From positions 310,001-374,000 of the forward strand of contig QNQO01000531.1 in NCBI GenBank assembly GCA_003290165.1: a stretch of DNA of 64,000 nucleotides, in the 5' to 3' direction. The position numbers and the translations under genes are program-made. The stretch comes from Berberis thunbergii (lineage: Eukaryota; Streptophyta; Magnoliopsida; Ranunculales; Berberidaceae). Each line of letters begins with the position of its first letter. The stretch's first letter is position 1. Below, in pieces: positions 23,504-36,480 of this stretch. The notes under the pieces were generated by a model. That model had not been told where the DNA came from and did no database searches. It worked only from the letters and a program-made list of their open reading frames with translations.

Positions 23504-24240
23504 GACTATATAGCGACTCTTCCCCAAATCACGACTCTTTCATTTTTCAAAATGCCCTTTCAAGTGTGAATAGTGATCATGAGCATTTTGGTACATTACA
23601 ATTAACACTAAACTAGGGGTGGAAGCGCATTACATGCGCGTAAATAGTGGATGTGAAGATTACAGAGAAGGAAGAAGAAGGGGGTGAGGTGGTTGCGAAA
23701 TAGAGAAAAAGAAAGAAGGGGGTGGAGTGGTTGCGAAATAGAGAGAGGGGATGAAGGGGGTGATAATAGTTGCAAAGCAAAGAGAGAGGAAAACGTGGGG
23801 CGGAGAGGGGGGGGGGGGGTGGGGAAGAAGAGCCTGGCGACAGTGGAGAAAATGAGAACATAGAGGGAGAGAGAGGACGGGGATATGATGGACATTGTTT
23901 AATTTGGGCGAGGGCAAAATTGAAAACTGAAAACTGAAAATAAGATGTAAGAGCTAGTTTTGATTGTAAAAATATAAATGTGAAGGGTAAAGTGAAAATA
24001 AAAAAAATTAGATGTAAGGGCCTTTTGTAATTTATAAGTATTAAAGGATTTGAAATAAATTACGTCAAGGGTTTAGGTATAATTAATGAATGCTTAAAAT
24101 GGGCTAGCTTCATGAAAAATCAAAAATTAGATGCAAGGTCTTTTTTTAAAATAAAAATAAAAACAGAAAAATTTATAGATAAATTGAAAGGCTTTAAATA
24201 AAAAAATATTGAATATCCTTGCACGTCGTCCACCCCTAGT
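23504..24240. mobile_element. Non-autonomous insertion with CTAGGGGTGGA ends
   Basis: It is absent from copy A. CTAGGGGTGGAAGCGCATTA at about 23615 mirrors the right end, which reads inward CTAGGGGTGGACGACGTGC. The interior has a purine-rich block with a run of ten or more G (about 23806-23818), then AT-rich units like those at 10446-10765. The outer left edge (from CAGGACTATATAGC) is uncertain, so two nested insertions are possible. Confidence 0.5.
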
Positions 24241-24605
24241 TTAAGTAAACTGACAAATGAGATAAAATTTAAGACCAATTTCCAATTTCGTGTCATTTCT
24301 TCCCCAAGTTTGCATTATTTTCTTCTTCTATATTTGGAGACAAGTATGTGGTGTGAAATTGCTTGACTAGCACAAATCAGAGAAAAAGGACCAAAGGGAG
24401 ATCAATGTAGATAGTAAAAAACACTAAAAGATAAGAAAGAGAGTATGTAAAAGGAAGATAGTAATTCTCTAGGAGCTAGATCATCTATAATTGCAAAGAC
24501 GTACCACACGTCCACGCCAAATGGAAGTAAATACACTAGCAAAACTTAACATCCTTTGTTATTGTAGTAGTTGGACTCATTTGCTTTTGGACATGGCAAA
24601 ATAAA

Positions 24606-24713
24606 TAAACATGTATTGTACAAGTGCCAGTTGCCTCCTTCTAGAGCTCATTATCTGATAATGATTCTTTTTTCGATCATATTTTACTATCAGTAGGAAA
24701 ATGTTATAGGATT
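24606..24713. other. Short flank left of the large gypsy element
   Basis: About 100 bp of unique-looking sequence. Its last five bases (24709-24713, GGATT) are the left target duplication of the element that starts at 24714. Confidence 0.7.
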
Positions 24714-25041
24714 TGATGATATATCAAATAGTCATTCGATGACGATCGTACACATGGTACAGATCATTCATCACGAGGAACATACACCTCACACTAAATA
24801 TGGATGACAAGTCCAGTCACTAAAGCCCAAAGAAGCATTTAGTAACGGACCATGACTAAAGTTAAAAGCCCAAATCTAAGGTCCAACGAACCTCTTTCCT
24901 TAGAGAAGAATGGTGTTATGAAGAAGACAATTCATGGCAAAAATCACTCCCCCAAGGACACATTTTGATGAAGGAGGACACCATTGTGAGAAACGTTCGC
25001 TCACATTGTGCCCCACATGCTTAAGTAACACACCAAGTTAA
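24714..25041 (+). repeat. 5' LTR remnant of the Tat element
   Basis: It aligns with the first 330 bases or so of the 3' LTR (40835 onward), sharing CACGAGGAACA, AGTCCAGTCACTAAAGCCCA and AATCACTCCCCCAAGGAC. Similarity ends after CTTAAGTAACACACC-AAGTTAA, where the sequence jumps to gag. Confidence 0.85.
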
Positions 25042-25084
25042 ACGACATCAGATTGGTAGCATGTCCGAAAATGGAAAATTAGAG

Positions 25085-26060
25085 TTTGGAAAGAGGCAGT
25101 CTGGTTGAGTCAGACAAAACTGTCAACCCACTCGGTTGACATGAAGTACATACCATACACTTCTTTAAAAGCGAATTTGGAAATTGTCTTGAAGTCCATG
25201 GAGAACTGAGAAGACGTCAAATGGCAACTGAAACTGAGGGGAGTCGGGCCAGATGAGATAAGAACAAATACTGTTCTTTCCACAAGGACCACTGGCATGA
25301 TGCTAAAGACTGCCACAATTTGAAAAATGAAATCATATATTGGACCAGGAGATGACGACTCAACGAGTTCATTGAATTGAAAGAAAAAAGAAAATGTGGA
25401 CCCTGCTGTAGGTTAAGATGAACAAACCAGAGGATATGTCCTGCCTGGCACAACCAGAGATCAGAAACAATCTAACTGATCATGGGAACGATCTGTCAGA
25501 GATTTGCGGACGAGAATACGCCATCCAGGTCCTCTAGCTCAGCGCACCATAGTTGTCCGCCCAACTCTAGGCTTTTCTGAAAAAGATGCACAAGGTGTTC
25601 ACTTCCCCCGAAATGATGCACTGGTGATATCAGTATCAATAGCAAAATGGGAAGTCAGAAGAATACTTATCGGCACAAGTAGCTCGCCAACCTCTTGTAC
25701 CTGACAACATTCCGCAAAATGCAATTCAGTGAAGAGAAACTCACACCCATTGATTAGCCCACGATAGTCTTAAGTGGCGAACAATGCTACCCACTTAGAC
25801 AAATCTAGTTTCCAGTAGTAGTAGAACACCGGCCAAGCAACGAGTCCTGTTAATAGTATTCTTTGTCGTCGATGCCCCACCAACTTACAATATGCTTTTA
25901 GGAAGACCCTGGTTGCAAGAAATGGCCGCAGTATCCTCCATGCATCAATGCTTCAAGTATTAAATTAATGATGATGTCGGGGTCATCAAAGGTGATCAAC
26001 CAACTGCACGTGAATGCCACTATGCAACAATGAAGACTCCCAACAAGAAATCATAGTCAA
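25085..26060 (+). pseudogene. Tat gag C-terminus and aspartic protease region, degraded
   Basis: The zinc-knuckle-like segment [18 protein letters not shown] (about 25269-25322) resembles the gag tail of this superfamily, with Trp in place of the usual Gly. Further on, DAPPTYNMLLGRPWL (about 25870-25915) is the typical C-terminal part of the Tat protease, followed by QEMAAVSSMHQCFKY. Many stops and frame changes separate these pieces. In an active element the protease would process the Gag-Pol polyprotein. Confidence 0.82.
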
Positions 26061-26259
26061 GACCAAGGGAGCAGACACAACGGTGGCCCGGTCAACCACA
26101 GACAGATCAGTTTCTCCCAGACCAGGACTTGGTTCCAACCAGTCCAAGGAACAACCGAACATTAGCCAATCGGAAGAAGAAACAATACCAGTCCACCTCA
26201 ACAGTTCAAAAGGCAGCAAGGCTGTGTTGATAGGAACAAAACTTCATTCGAAACTGACT

Positions 26260-29200
26260 GAACAACTGATCCAGTGGATGAAGAACAACTCGGACGTGTT
26301 CGCCTGGATAATGAAGGGCATGTGGCCATTGATCACTCTGTCATCACACACAAATTGCAGGTCAATCCACATAAAAACCAGTCCGACAAAAAAGAAGGGC
26401 AATCGCCCCAGAACAATAAGGCAATCAATGATGAGGTGCACCGCTTACTGAATGCAGAGATGATCAAGGAATCCCACTAGCTGGACTGACTGGCGAATAC
26501 AGTTCTGGTAAAAAAAGAACAAAAAGTGGAGAGTATGTGTGGACTACACGGACCCTAACAAAGCCTGCCCGGAATACAACTTTCCACTTCTGCGTATAAA
26601 TCAGATAGTGGATGCAATCTCCAGACATGGACTCCTCAGCTTCTTGGACGCATATTCCGATTACAACTAGATACAAATGCACTCACCAGACCAGAAGAAA
26701 ATGTATTTCATAACAGAAAGAGGTACATACTGCTACTGAGTGATGCCGTTCGGACTAAAGAATGCCGGAGTGACATACCAACATCTGGTCAACAGAATAT
26801 TCAAAGATCAGATTGGCATGAACATGGAGGTGTACATCGATGACATGCTAGTTAAAAGTCTACACAAAGATGAACACATCAAAGACTTACAACAAGCTTT
26901 CTCCCAATTCCGCAAGTAAAAAATGAAACTCAATCTAGAAAAATGTACATTCGGAGTAGAATCAGGAAAGTTCCTTGGGTACATGGTCAACCAAAGAGGA
27001 ATTGAAGCTGATCTGAAACAGATACAAACACTTCAAAACATGTAGTCACCCACCAACATCAAAGGTGTACAAAGTCTTAACGGTGGGATCACAACCCTGA
27101 ATAGATTCATCTCCAAGTCATCAAACAAATGTTTAACCTTTTTCAAGATATTGAAAGGGAACAAAAAATTCAAATGGAGCGAGGAACACGAACATGTTTT
27201 CCAACACCTGAAGACATACATGAAGAATACATAATTACTGTCAAAACCAAAGCGAGGCGAGATGTTATACTTGTATCTTTCAATATTAGAACACACAGCC
27301 AGCTCCGCTCTGATACGCGAAGAAAATGGAGTACCAAAGCCAGTCTACTACGTCATCAAGACATTTGAGGATGCAGAAGCCAATTATCCTGCTTTGGAGA
27401 AACTAACACTGGCACTGGTCGTATCATCCAGAAAACTGCGCCTCTACTTCCAATCCCACCCCATCACCGTAATGACAAAACAACCACTTAGGTCAGTACT
27501 ACAAAAACCAGAGGTTATTTAGCAAAATGGTGAAATGGGCAATAGAGCTCAGCCAGTTCGACATCAGCCATGCTCCTAGGATCACAATAAAAGCTCAAGC
27601 ACTAGCAGACTTCATCATCAAATTCACAGGCAATATCAAGCATCAGCCAGACAATGATGCGAAACAAGAAACAACTGAATCTAACACTCAAGAGTGGATC
27701 CTGCGATGTGACAGAGCATCCAATGAAAAGGGAAGTGGAACTGGAATTAACTGTTAACAACTCATAAGAGGGAGACTTTGAAAAATGCCATCAAATTAAA
27801 TTTTAATGCATCCAACAACGAAGTTGGGTATGAAGCATTGATAGCTGGATTACAACTGGTTAAACACCTCAGAATAAAAGAAGTCAGTGTTTCCACTGAC
27901 TCTAAAGTGGTGGTCAATCAATTGAACGATGAATTCCAAGTGAAGGACGCATGAATGAAAGTGTACCATCAAAAAGTAAATGACCTAATTGAAACCTTCA
28001 ATCAAATCACTATTCAAAGATGTGCAAGAGAGGACAACTACATAGCAAACAGATTGGCAAAAAACATCACATGCACATGAGGTATGCATAACATATCAGG
28101 AGAACAGTTGGATAGCTCCAATTTTGGCGTACATACAAAATGGAACTCTGCTATCAGACAAAATGGAAGCCCATAAGCTGTAGAATAGAGCAACATGGTA
28201 CACACTGATAAATGAAAAACTATACAGGAGATCTTCCACAAGTCCAATCCTAAGGTGCCTTTCACCTAATGACGCCGATTATGTTCTTCGGGAAATTCAC
28301 TTCGGCTTATGCGGGAATCATCTAGGAGGCAAAACACTAGCTCACTAAGCTCTAACATTGGGTTACTATTGGCCAACAATGCAAGAGGATGCAAATGAAC
28401 TCGTTCGGCTATGTGATAAATGCCAACGATTTGTTCCATACACGCACATCTAGGGAAACATATGATCCCAATGAGCAGTTAGTAACCATTTGCACAATGG
28501 GGAATGGATATTGTAAGTCCACTCCTAATCTTTGACAGAAAGAAGTTCCTCTTTGTAGCAGTTGACTACTTCACCAAGTGGGTAGAAGTAGAACCACTAT
28601 AAAAATAAGAGAAGCTCAGATCAAAAACTTTTTATGGAAGGAAATCATATGCAGATTCGGAACACCCAGAACAATTGTCACTGACAATGAGCCTTAATTT
28701 GAAGGCAAAAAGGTCAAAACATTATGCGAAAACATGAGCATCAGACACCACTTTTCAACACCTGCTCATTCGCAAGCTTACGGACAAACAAAAGTAACCA
28801 TCCGTACGATCCTAGAGGCCATCAAGAAAAATCTTGAAGCAACAAAAGGATTATGGGTGTTCCAATTGCCAGACATTTTCTGGTCCTACAAGACAACAAA
28901 AAGAATTCCGATCGGAGAAACACCATTCGCCCTAACCTACGGTTCCTAGGAAATGGTGTTAGTCGAGATTGGCATGCCAACCTTCAGAAACGAAGAGTTC
29001 AGAATAGAGGATAACAATGAAGCACTATGCATTGGACTATATATTCTCGTAGAGAGACGAGATAGAGCTTCAATCAAAATGACGACCTACCAACAAATAA
29101 TGGCCAACTATTACAATAAAAAAAGTCAAGCCCCACACATTCAAAATACGTGTTTTGGTACTAAGAAAGATCCAACCCAACACAAGAGAACCAGGTGTGG

Positions 29201-29342
29201 GGAAGTTGAACTCAAACTAGGAAGGGCCATACAAAGCGGTGAAAATCAATAGACCAGGAACATACTGATTAGAAAATTTGAAGGAGAGCTACTCAAAAGG
29301 CCATGGAATGTAAAACGTTTGAAAATACATTATCAATAAATC
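26260..29342 (+). pseudogene. Tat pol: RT, RNase H, second RNase H, integrase, degraded
   Basis: RT: KMYFITERGTYCY, VMPFGLKNAGVTYQ and the catalytic YIDDMLVKS box (about 26825-26860) are visible. RNase H: LIREENGVPKPVYYV, LEKLTLALVVSSRKLR and QFDISHAPRITIKAQALADF (27262-27640). A second RNase H follows: WILRCDRASNEKGSGTGI (about 27695), YEALIAGLQLVKHLRIKEV, VSTDSKVVVNQLN, then REDNYIANRLAK. Integrase: FVAVDYFTKWVEVEPL, RFGTPRTIVTDNEP, AYGQTKVTIRTILEAI. The Glu expected in GQAE is Lys (28791-28793). Many stops interrupt the frames, so the polyprotein cannot be made as it stands. Two RNase H domains place it in the Tat lineage. Confidence 0.92.
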
Positions 29343-29397
29343 ATCACATTCCAATAAACTTCTGTATCTTGCTTCAGTAATCTTAGCTAGTCAGTAC

Positions 29398-30690
29398 AAT
29401 CAAAGTCAGACTAGGAAACCATTTAAAAATCTTCTGGTCCAATCATCACATTGGACCACGAAGTGTATTCAGATAGGCAAGACATCAAAATCTGACTAGG
29501 AAATTATTTATAAATCTTCTAACCCGATCACCATGTTGGACCACGAAGTGTATTAAGCCAGTCAGTACATCAAAGTCAGACTAAGAAATTATTTGTAAAT
29601 CTTCTGTCCCGATCACCATGTCGGACCACGAAGTGTATTAACATATTCAGGACATCAACGCTAGACTAGGAAATTATTTATAAAATCTTGTGGTTCGATT
29701 ACCACGTCGAACCACGAAGTATAATAAGCCAATCAGGACATCAAAGTCAGACTAGGAAATTATTTGTAAATCTTCTAGCCCGATCACCATGTTGAACCAC
29801 GAAGTGCCTTAAGATAGTTAGGACATCAAAGTCAGACTAGGAAATTCTTTAAATTCTTCTGGTTTGATTCCCATATCGGGTCACAAAGTGTATTAAGCTA
29901 GTTAGGGCATCAAAATCAGACGAGGAAATTCTTTATAAAATCTTCTGGTCCGATCACCATGTCAGACCACGAAGTGTAATACGCTAGTTTGGACATCACA
30001 GTCAGACCAGGAAATTTTGTAAAAATCTTCTGGCCCGGTCACCATGTTAGACCATGAAGTATATAAACTAGTTAGGACATCAAAGTCAAACTAGGCAATT
30101 ATTTAAAAATCTTCTGGTTTGATTTCCAGTCGGCCCGCGAAGTGTATTAAGCTAGTCAAGACATCCAAGTCAGACTAGGAAATTCTTTATAAAATCTTCT
30201 GGTCTGATCACCATGTCATACCACGAAGTGTAATAAGCTAATCAAAACATCAAAGTCAGACTAGAAAATTCTTTAAAAATCTTCTATCCCGATCACCATG
30301 TCTGACGATGAAGTATATTAAACTAACCAGGACATCAAAGTCAGACTAGGGAATTCTTTAAAAATCTTCTGGTCTGATTCCCATGTCGGGCCATGAAGTG
30401 TATTACGCTAATCAGGACATCAAAGTCAGACTAGGAAATTATTTACAAATCTTCTGATCCTATCACCATGTCAGACTACGAAGTGTACTAAGCTAGTCTA
30501 GACATCAAAGTCAGACTAAGAAATTGTTTACAAATCTTCTGGTCTGATCACCATATCAAACCATGAAGTGTACTAAGCCAGTCTGAACGTCAAAGTTAGA
30601 CTAGGAAATTATTCAAAAATCTTCTGGTCCAGTTACGATGTCGGACCACGAAGTATATTCAACTAGTAAAAACCACAAAGTCAGACTAGA
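29398..30690. repeat. Tandem repeat inside the Tat element, about 85-90-bp units
   Basis: About 15 diverged units carry the landmarks GACCACGAAGTGTATTAAG, CATCAAAGTCAGACTAGGAA and AATCTTCTGGTCCGATCACC. The array lies right after integrase and before the antisense ORF, the hypervariable position where Tat elements often carry such arrays. A degenerate continuation (AAGTCAGG-type motifs) runs to about 30970. Confidence 0.92.
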
Positions 30691-31035
30691 TAACCTTCTT
30701 TAGGCGAACGATGAAACGTGTCCCACCAGGCAAAACTATCAACTCCACCCTTAAAAAAGTTTCTAAGTCTAAATTATCAAGTTAGACAAGAAAATCCAGG
30801 AAACCTGGACATCGAAGTCAGGTTATGTTTATCATATTTTTTCTAAGTCGACATTATCAAGTTAGACTACAACATCTATGAAACCCAGACATCAAAGTCA
30901 GGCCACACCCACCATATCGGTGAGACTAGAGTATCTATCATAATAGACCTACATGTCAGACCACATCTATTACAAGTAAGGAAGATAGAACAACAAAAAA
31001 ATCAAAATATAGAAAGAAGAATATTCAATGATAAT
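30691..31035. other. Spacer between tandem repeat and antisense ORF
   Basis: Internal element sequence with scattered degenerate pieces of the upstream repeat (for example ACATCGAAGTCAGG). No coding sequence is seen. Confidence 0.6.
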
Positions 31036-32961
31036 TTAATCAATTAAATCCGGATAAGAGGTTACATGAACAATAGTTGGAGGGGAAACAACTTTTTCAA
31101 CACTATTAGGATTAGCTGGAGTAGATGGAGTTTTGTATTCGAAAACAGGATCAACCGGAGGAGATGAAGCTTTATCATTATTGGTAGGATCAGAAGGAGG
31201 AGAAGAAACTTTGTCTTTATTAATAGGATCGCTTGGAGGAGTTGGAGCAGGATCTTCCTCATCCTCGGACGGAGTGGAAGCATCCTCAAAAACGTTGTTT
31301 GCTATAGCACGATATTTGGACATGTCAAAGCCTGGTTTGATTTGATACAACCAATAATTTCAATCCCGTGAGCAACAATCTAACTCCACTCTACTACATT
31401 TGCAATAGATTTAGCCTTCTCCGCAAATGCAGAGACTTATTGCTTGGTCCGAACAAGTTCTTCTTCAACTCTAGAAAGCTTTTCTGAAGCTTACTCCTCA
31501 ACGCTTCTCTCTCAACGAGCTGTCCTTAACATAAGCAAGCTCCGCAGTGAGTTGTTCCACTCACTTCTCAGCAGTCTTAAGGTGGGAAGACTATGAATCA
31601 ACGACACTTATCGCTTGATCAAGGGTCGTCGTCTCTATCGACAACTCACTCTCAGTAGCAGATAATCGATTATGGAGGCAATTCATCTCCTCCTCCACAA
31701 CAACAAGCTCAACAACGTATTGATCCCGGACAATTTTCACTTCATTCAAAGAAGTCTGAGAAGAGTTAATCTCCTTCTCCTGATCAGCACATGCCTCTTT
31801 CAGCTTATCCATTTGAACCAAAGCATTGTAAAGCTGCTCCGCGTGTTTCTTTTCCAGGGCGTACACGTAATCATGAGCAGACTGATAATCAGAACCCCCC
31901 ATCCCAACATAGGTAATATGGGACATCCTCTGCTCAGTGCAAAAAAGAAAAAAAATTGTGAACTATTTACCTCCATTATTTGCTTTACACCTTGATTTCT
32001 CGCAAAATGCATTAGCATCGGGATTTTATCATCAACCACTTATGCCACGAGTTGATGTGATTGTGTGCACTCTCTTGCACATCAACCTTTGAATACCAAT
32101 TGAAGCAACCATTCGTATTGATATGGATTTCTCTAGGAACATGCTCCTTCCAACTAACTTGTGGATGGAGAACAAAGTGGTCTAGAATGACTGAAGCTCC
32201 ACCCTTGTGCACCTGTTCGACAATCGAAACATTATTGATGACAGAAACACCATTTTTCCCCTTCTTGTCCGGAACAACAGGAGAGAACTTCGAGTGAGAA
32301 GGAGGAAAACCAGACAACTCCTTCAACCTCAGATCAAAAGGATAAGGAAACTTGGAAGTTTGACCTCGATCAACATCAACCTTATCAAAAACATGATTCT
32401 AGTTGAAGTCATCCAAAGACAACACTGCATTTGGATTCTGGGACCGCTCCATTGCAAGTTGTGTCATCTTATTTGAAATTACACGAGCTTCCTCCTTCAA
32501 ATTTTGCTGTGATCGATGACACTAGCAGTAGAAAATAAGTCCTTCTTGTACTCACTCAAAGGAGCACGGGGGCTGGAAACTTCCACCTTACTTCTCTCAA
32601 CTGTCTACTGCATTTCCTCATATTCTTGAGTAGCAAGGTGAGTGTCGTCTTCATCACCCTTCCCAGAAGCAGTAAGATGAAGAGCAATCTGAACAGTTCT
32701 CAGACCAGAACCTGACCCAATCGGCCTCTTCCATTTTAGAGGCCAAGCAGAGTCGACCAACTCACCCACAATCTTCCTTTTGGAAGGACTAACGGGCCTC
32801 AGAGCTTTCCTCTTCTTCGTAGAAGGACCAACACCACCAACGACAACATGAACATCGAGATCCGTAACTTCATCGACGGAGCTCACTTTCCCATCAACGC
32901 TAGCGTCACTAACTCTAGCAAAAACAATCATAGAGCTAATAGGAGAAACAAGTTGAGCAAA
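31036..32961 (-). pseudogene. Antisense extra ORF of the Tat element, C-terminal part
   Basis: This reads opposite to gag-pol. From high to low coordinates it has VSPISSMIVFARVSDASV and KKRKALRPVSPSKRKIVGEL (about 32970-32750), and PQVSWKEHVPREIHINTNG near 32170. A coiled-coil-like segment rich in Lys/Glu/Leu follows (31926-31591), then a tail of repeated SSPPSDPTNNDK-type motifs ending PDLID at 31036. The same protein, equally decayed, is on the antisense strand of the nested element (33860-36161). The nested element splits this ORF; its N-terminal part resumes at 39782-40481. Antisense extra ORFs are known in Tat elements; function is unknown. Confidence 0.75.
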
Positions 32962-32966
32962 AGTAA

Positions 32967-33536
32967 TGATGCGTCCAAAAATCATCCTCCTGCGAGTTTG
33001 ACCTACAAAACAACTGTTAGACTGCCAAGGACCACCTTTTTGGTGGTCGAAGGCACTCCAATGCTTAAGTAAGTAACTTTGTTGGAAAAAGGAAGTAAAT
33101 CTGGACAAAACTTAGTTAAAGTTGCATACATTTGTCGAATGTTCCCTCTACCTTGTATAATGGTCATAGTTAATTCTCTGCGTGGCTTAAGCATATGAGG
33201 CGCAGCGGAAGGAAATGTTTCTGTAACAGTCTCCTCCTTAATGGAGATGCATTCGTGGAGGCATAGGTCTCTCCACGGCTCTTTCTTGGTGCAACTTTCT
33301 TCTTCTTTATGAGAGAACGCGTATTGGGTTTTGGTTTTGGGCTTTGATTTGTCTGGGCCTAGATTTGGATCTTGCTTACGCCTCCTTAGTGGTGGGCCTA
33401 GTCTGGGCCTCTATAATTGGCCTCAATCCGTCTGGGCTTTATGAGCTGGCCCAATGGATCAGGCGCTGTATTCTTGTGATGGGTTTTCATGCCACGTGTT
33501 CGGCCATGATGACTGGTCTTTTTTGATGTATCATCA
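32967..33536 (-). repeat. 3' LTR of the nested element
   Basis: On the + strand it begins TGATGCGTCCAAAAATCATC and ends TTTGATGTATCATCA, matching 39220-39776 along its length. The rc purine tract CTCCCCCCCTTAGTTAGTGG follows at 33541-33560. Confidence 0.92.
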
Positions 33537-33859
33537 ACTACTCCCCCCCTTAGTTAGTGGGTATGTTTGCATATCCACTAACTGCGTGGCTGTTGGCATT
33601 TCGATTGTGTTTTTACACTGAACTTGATGCCTAATAACTTTTAGTTTCCTAATCGTCTTGGTTACTTCATTGTCTGTTCATTTTCGCGCACATTTTCAAT
33701 GTGCCATTATGTCCCGTATGTCGCTCCGTGAGCGGTCTCTTCTTTTCGCAATTGCTTAAAAGGTGTTGTGTCTACTCTCGTTCATTCTTTACGCCATTTT
33801 TAGTGTTATTTCTTTTCTTCTATTGTCTCATTTTCCTCATTCATTTTTACCTGTTTACG

Positions 33860-36161
33860 ATGCCTGCTGGCAACATGTTGGTTGGTGATCAGCTTTCCAC
33901 TTGTGAAGCTCATTTTTCTCCAAACAAAGCCTCTCGAGCTACCCTGGATAGTGTCCGTTCCAACTATTCTTTGCCCGAGGACCTTGAAATCGTTCTTCAT
34001 TGCGAAACCAACAATCCTTGTTGCCCGAGAAAAGGATATATCGCCCTTTATCCTCGCATGTTCCAGAGCTATTCTGGTCATATCTGGACTTCTTGGGTAT
34101 TCCTTTTGCTCAAATGGGACCGAATGGCTGGAGGGTTATGGTTGCCACGTATGTTAAGGCCATTCTCTCTGGTATTTCTTTAACCCCTCGAATCTCGCAT
34201 TCCTTGGTGGGGTTCAACGTGTGGCCCAACCATACGTGTTTTTTGTATTCTCCTACGCGTTTTGATAATATTAATGACGACATCAGGGGCTGGTAGCGAG
34301 ATTGGTTTTATGCGTCTGTCGGTTCTGGCCACTTCAAGCATAATTGCTGAGGAACATATTATCAGCGAGCGCTTCTTGAATCTTTCGGTGGTCCCATTGG
34401 ATTCCTATCTTACTGATGATATGGTGAGGCACAGTGGTCTATACATCATGTATGAGATCGAAAGGGCTTTGTTGAACGAGAGGCAGGCTGCGAAGATCGT
34501 TGCTCGTGCTGTTGGTAATGAAGCGGTCGTTGATAAAAAAGTGAGCTCTGACGTTACGGATCTCAATGCTCATATCCGTACTACTACCGATCCTTCCAGA
34601 AAGAGGAAAGTATTGTTTATGTCTTCCAACCGCGTGTTGAAGAAAAAATGGATTGTTGATTTAGTGCGTCGCATGACTCTTTATTTGGAATCTGTGGATA
34701 GAGATCTTTTGAGGGAGGACCGTTCCTCTCTACAGGAGGCTAAATAGATGATGCTGGCTCCGGAGAGGAGTGAGAAGGATACCGTTCGTCCGTTAGACAA
34801 TGGGGAAAAAAAATTCTTTCCACTTATGGTGGTCTTGATGGTGTGAAGTGTTCTAATGAGGATCCCCAGTCTTTGGACGACAAGATGTTCCAGTTGGCTG
34901 TTGTTCAATTCAAAGAGCTCATCAGTCGTGATGGGGTTCCCGAGTTGCAGTCTCGTTCTCCTTCTTCCCCTCTTGCTGACGAAGGGATGGAGGTTCCTCC
35001 TTTCGCAGCTTACTTGAATCCTTCTGCTACCATTCGTTCCGTTTCTGCCGAGGGACGATATGGTGATGGAGGTTCTTCTGTTGTTCCTTTGTTTTTCCCG
35101 ACCATGGGTGGTGGTGGTTCCTCCATACCGCCTGATCCTCGCATTTTTCATTCGTGGGTCAATTGGAAGGAACCTACTTCTGAGGAGATCCGGATTAAAT
35201 CAGATGGGAAGTTCTGTTGGTTCTCTTGTCTTGGTGTACAGGATGGTGCACACAAGCTGGTAAATGATAGGCATAGGCGATCGGTGGAGAGGCCCTCAAT
35301 TTCCGTGCCGAATCTGAACCTTCATCTTGAGGATGGTGTTAGGCTTGTAATGGAGGGGATGATTCATCTTGCCTATGCAGGAGTAATGGGCTTGAGTCCT
35401 CAGGTCAATCACAGTCTTGTGGTTTCTTTGGAGAGGAATCTTTCTATGCTGCTACTGGTGTTCTCCCATGTTCATCACCAGTATGACGCGTTAATAGCGC
35501 GATGCTCTGAACGAACCAAAGCGACGGAGGTTGCTTAGACGTCGTTGGTAGAGATGGAGGTGCACAAGATTGATCTGTGGCCGCACTCGAATCTCTGAGA
35601 GGTGACCTATAGCGCGTCCGCACACGTTTGCACGATGAAAAAAAATAGCTTTATTCTGATAAGGCGTTTCATGATGAAGCCGCGTGGACCATGATAAAAC
35701 ATTCTAACAATCGCAACATTGCTGAGAAAATGGAGGAGCAATTCTTGTCTTCAACTGGTGAGGTCAAGGTTGATTCCTCTACGATGTCATTGCTACTGAG
35801 GGCCAACTTATCTCTGTAAAAAGTGAGTTTGCTTCTGTTAAGGATAGACTCCGTGTCATGGAGGTGGCAGATTGGCAACACGTTGTTCATGGTCGGACTG
35901 AACTTTTGGACTATATCGAGGGTCTTGGTGTCGATTTGTTCCAGTATCATCATCTGGTTCATCAGACTTTTGAGGACGCGGAAGGTGCCACTGAATATCC
36001 TCCGGGTGTCCCAATGGCTGAAGAAACGCTTCCTTCTCCTGAAGAGAAAATTCCCTGTTGGTGATCTGGCTCTTGCAGGTGGTGGTGTTGAGGATGTTAT
36101 AGATCTTTTCCCTTGGTTTTCCACTGCTACTGCTAAATGTAATCGAATAGATTTTGAATGA
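33860..36161 (+). pseudogene. Antisense extra ORF of the nested element
   Basis: On the strand opposite to gag it starts MPAGNMLVGDQLSTCEAHFS, then CPRKGYIALYPRMFQSYS, IPFAQMGPNGWRVMVATY, SSDVTDLNAHIRTTTDPSRK, and WVNWKEPTSEEIRIKSDG (35157-35210). These align in order with the outer element's antisense ORF, for example WKEHVPREIHINTNG. The C-terminal part contains LNLHLEDGVRLVMEGMIHLA. Frame changes near 34080, a TAG near 34296 and TAG at 34745-34747 break it. It is the only long coding region besides gag in this element. Function is unknown. Confidence 0.75.
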
Positions 36162-36480
36162 CAGGAATTATCTTCCTTATTTTCATTTGTATCGACTTTG
36201 TTCGTCTATCGTTGTCTTGATAATTTGTATTTGATGTTCCATAGATGTGTCTGCAACAATCTTTTGGTGATTTAAATTTCCCCATTTTTATGTACGCATG
36301 TCTTGATCTTGTGTTTCTCGTTTCCGAATTTTTGTTGAAAGCTGCTTTGTTGGCTTTTCTACTTTGTTGAATTGTCCGTTCGATCTCGTCATGACACACA
36401 GTTGTTTTGCTCCATTGATTCGTTCTTTTGAACTGTTTTGTTGGTGTAATACTCCAGTTGTCTTGAAGTTACTTTATCTA

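Larger units (their letters stand above)
22312..24605. repeat. Duplicated flank, copy B (empty site for the MULE)
   Basis: This is the paralogue of 12153-12214 plus 18965-20515. Sequence is continuous from TGTGGAGATTGTACAAAGAA into CTCCCTTTTGTGTTTG at 22312-22385, where copy A is split by the 6.75-kb MULE. Copy B has its own insertions at about 22633-23152 and 23504-24240, and a local duplication of about 130 bp (23275-23395 and 23408-23500). No gene is seen. Confidence 0.8.

Noticed and set aside
23608..23917. Three overlapping Pro/Ser-rich frames on the minus strand
   Set aside because: A purine-rich low-complexity block is open in all three frames, so this is compositional.
29398..30690. 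CRISPR-like regular repeats
   Set aside because: Units of 85-90 bp are contiguous and diverged, without unique spacers, and lie inside a plant retrotransposon.
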